A stretch of DNA of 64,000 bases, from contig JAWQEG010000135.1 in NCBI GenBank assembly GCA_033782935.1, positions 2,358,501 through 2,422,500 on the forward strand. The letters run 5' to 3'. Below are positions 62,186-64,000 of this stretch, piece after piece. The DNA is from Petrolisthes cinctipes. Its lineage: Eukaryota > Arthropoda > Malacostraca > Decapoda > Porcellanidae. Positions within the stretch are counted from its first letter, which is position 1; each line of letters opens with the position of its first letter. A program made the position numbers and the translations under genes. Below the pieces are notes generated by a model. It ran no database searches. It was given only the letters and a program-made list of their open reading frames with translations, and was not told where the DNA came from.

Positions 62186-62702
62186 GTAGGCATGTACAGA
62201 TTGCTTCTGGGACCCCAAAATATTGAATTTTCGGGTGTTTTGAGCTTGAATTTGAGATATAAACGGGTACAGAAGATACATGCACATATTGACTTTGGGC
62301 ACCAAAAATATCGATTTTCAGCATGTTTTGGGCCTGAATTTTGAAAATACTCTAACACGGAGTAGGCATGTACAGATCGCTACTCCGTGTTAGAGTATTT
62401 TCAAAATTCAGGCCCAAAACATGCTGAAAACCGATATTTTTGGTGCCCAAAGTCAATATGTGCATGTATCTTCTGTACCCGTTTATATCTCAAATTCAGG
62501 CTCAAAACACCCGAAAATTCAATATTTTGGGGTCCCAGAAGCAATCTGTACATGCCTACACAGTGCTAGAATATTTTCAAAATATAGGCTAAAAACATGC
62601 TAAAAATCGATCTTTTAGGTGCCAAAAAGTCGATATCTCAAATTCAGTCCCAAAACACCCGAAAATTCGATATTTAGGGGTCCCAGAAGCGATCTGTACA
62701 TG
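62043..62702. repeat. Large near-perfect inverted repeat at head-to-head array junction
   Basis: The left arm (62043-62364) and right arm (62381-62702) are reverse complements over about 320 bp with no gap and about five mismatches, counted by eye. They are separated by a 16-bp spacer (62365-62380). Conserved landmarks mirror exactly about 62372.5: GTAGGC at 62186-62191 pairs with GCCTAC at 62554-62559, and GTAGGC at 62038-62043 with GCCTAC at 62702-62707. Beyond this the arms pair a B with a C monomer and diverge. The join at 62380/62381 is a direct fusion in which GATCGCT meets CTACTCC, with at most 2 bp of shared sequence (CT). A DNA-level cruciform or hairpin is possible but not shown. 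Confidence 0.93.
62365..62380. other. 16-bp spacer of the inverted repeat, containing the strand-switch point
   Basis: GGCATGTACAGATCGC is the normal forward continuation after GGAGTA. The next base begins reverse-orientation satellite (TACTCCGTG). Confidence 0.9.
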
Positions 62703-64000
62703 CCTACTTCGTGTTAGAGTATTTTCAAAATACAGGCCAAAAACATACTGAAAATCGATCTTTTAGGTGCCCAAAAGTCGATATGTGCATGCATCTTCTG
62801 TACCCGTTTATATCTCAAATTCTGGCCCTAAACACCCGAAAATTCGATATTTTGGGGTCCCAGAAGCGATCTGTACATGCCTACTCCGTGTTAGAGTATT
62901 TTCAAAATTCAGGCCCAAAACATGCTGAAAATCGATATTTTTGGTGCCCAAAGTCAATATGTGCATGTATCTTCTGTACCCGTTTATATCTCAAATTCAG
63001 GCTCAAAACACCCGAAAATTCAATTTTTTGGGGTCCCAGAAGCAATCTGTACATGCCTACACAGTGCTAGAATATTTTCAAAATATAGGCTAAAAACATG
63101 CTAAAAATCGATCTTTTAGGTGCCAAAAAGTCGATATCTCAAATTCAGTCCCAAAACACCCGAAAATTCGATATTTAGAGGTCCCAGAAGGTATCTGTAC
63201 ATGCCTACTCCGTGTTAGAATATTTTCAAAATACAGGCCAAAAACATACTGAAAATCGATCTTTTAGGTGCCCAAAAGTCGATATGTGCATGCATCTTCT
63301 GTACCCGTTTATATCTCAAATTCTGGCCCTAAACACCCGAAAATTCGATATTTTGGGGTCCTAGAAGCGATCTGTACATGCCTACTCCGTGTTAGAGTAT
63401 TTTCAAAATTCAGGCCCAAAACATGCTGAAAATCGATATTTTTGGTGCCCAAAGTATGTGCATGTATCTTCTGTACCCGTTTATATCTCAAATTTAGGCT
63501 CAAAACATCCGAAAATTCAATATTTTGGGGTCCCAGAAGCAATCTGTACATGCCTACTCAGTGCTAGAATATTTTCAAAATATAGGCTAAAAACATGCTA
63601 AAAATCGATCTTTTAGGTGCCAAAAAGTCGATATCTCAAATTCAGTCCCAAAACACCCGAAAATTCGATATTTAGGGGTCCCAGAAGCGATCTGTACATG
63701 CCTACTACGTGTTAGAGTATTTTCAAAATACATGCTCAAAACATACTGAAAATCGATCTTTTAGGTGCACAAAAGTCGATATGTGCATGCATCTTCAGTA
63801 CCCGTTTATATCTCAAATTCAGGCTCAAAACACCCGAAAATTCAATATTTTGGGGTCCCAGAAGCAATCTGTACATGCCTACTCAGTGTTAGAGTATTTT
63901 CAAAATACAGGCCCAAAACATGCTGAAAATCGATATTTTAGATGCCCAAAGTCAATATGTGCATGTATCTTCTGTACCCGTTTATATCTCAAATTCAGGC
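62381..64000 (-). repeat. Same satellite array, inverted orientation
   Basis: From 62381 to the window end every monomer is the reverse complement of the preceding array. The phase motif now reads GCCTAC at 62554, 62702, 62879, 63055, 63203, 63380, 63552, 63700 and 63877. The spacings are 148, 177, 176, 148, 177, 172, 148 and 177 bp, so the same A-B-C trimer order continues on the other strand. The 172-bp unit is a B monomer with a 4-bp deletion near 63453. The far end of the inverted segment lies outside the window. Confidence 0.97.

Larger units (their letters stand above)
1..62380 (+). repeat. Tandem satellite array, forward orientation
   Basis: A continuous head-to-tail array of roughly 370 monomers of three lengths (about 148, 176 and 177 bp), phased here on GTAGGCATGTACAGAT. 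Measured monomer starts such as 1007, 1154, 1330, 1507 and 1655 give spacings of 147, 176, 177 and 148 bp. No stretch longer than a monomer departs from the satellite, so no gene, tRNA, rRNA, transposon or unique DNA is present. The frequent open frames (longest 178 codons, minus strand, 53173-53709) repeat in register with the satellite, end at the same repeat position, and occur in overlapping frames of the same bases, so they are not coding. Uninterrupted arrays of this size are known from centromeres, pericentromeres and subtelomeric knobs of eukaryotes. A centromeric role is inference only. The family itself is not recognised. Confidence 0.97.

Noticed and set aside
62043..62702. Hairpin as an intrinsic transcription terminator or transposon terminal inverted repeat
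   Set aside because: The arms are ordinary satellite on both sides. There is no element between them, no target-site duplication and no gene upstream, so the palindrome is explained by array inversion.
1..64000. CRISPR array
   Set aside because: Units of 147-177 bp are contiguous and homologous throughout. There are no short repeats alternating with unique spacers and no cas genes.
1..64000. Known satellites: human alpha satellite (171 bp) or Arabidopsis centromeric repeat (178 bp)
   Set aside because: Monomer lengths are similar, but I see none of their recognisable conserved motifs. Length similarity alone is not evidence.

Overview
The window is one uninterrupted 64 kb block of tandem satellite DNA. 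I find no gene, RNA gene, transposable element, CRISPR array or unique-sequence island. The array points to a eukaryotic chromosome, most plausibly a plant pericentromeric, centromeric or heterochromatic knob array. I do not recognise the satellite family and cannot name a species from the sequence. Monomers are about 41% GC and contain GTAGGCATGTACAGAT near the phase point used here. All repeat units, lags and mismatch counts were worked out by eye.

The array has nested levels of order. (1) Three monomer types, A (147-148 bp), B (176 bp) and C (177 bp), form a trimer of 500-501 bp. A differs from C mainly by lacking 29 bp. (2) Two trimer versions, A1-B1-C1 and A2-B2-C2, commonly alternate to give a hexameric higher-order repeat of about 1,002 bp (cleanest copy 7962-8963). 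(3) Deletion variants create trimer classes of 491, 488 and 459 bp. (4) Larger, recently duplicated segments lie on top: lags of 3,179, 5,178, 1,126, 3,893 (with a nested 1,629), 501, 2,647, 2,701/3,879 with an internal 1,178, 2,348, 1,503, 500 and 2,004 bp.

Layout: 1-4.8 kb, mixed trimers with an extra-monomer tetramer and a 3,179-bp-lag duplication; 4.8-8.3 kb, 491-bp trimers; 8.3-18.5 kb, a 5,178-bp-lag duplication; 18.0-20.25 kb, a sharp 1,126-bp tandem duplication; 20.3-28.1 kb, a 3,893-bp duplication; 28.5-29.5 kb, an apparently identical 501-bp doublet; 29.5-37.3 kb, mixed; 37.3-46.1 kb, a local subfamily marked by CGACCTTTTGGC and GAGCCTTAATTT; 46-53 kb, the most degenerate part; 53-62 kb, the most regular 501/1,002-bp order.

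At 62380/62381 the array switches orientation. A nearly perfect inverted repeat (arms of about 320 bp, 16-bp spacer) forms there, and the satellite then runs on the opposite strand to the window end. This head-to-head junction is the most notable feature. The recurring open frames are by-products of repeat periodicity and are not annotated as genes.
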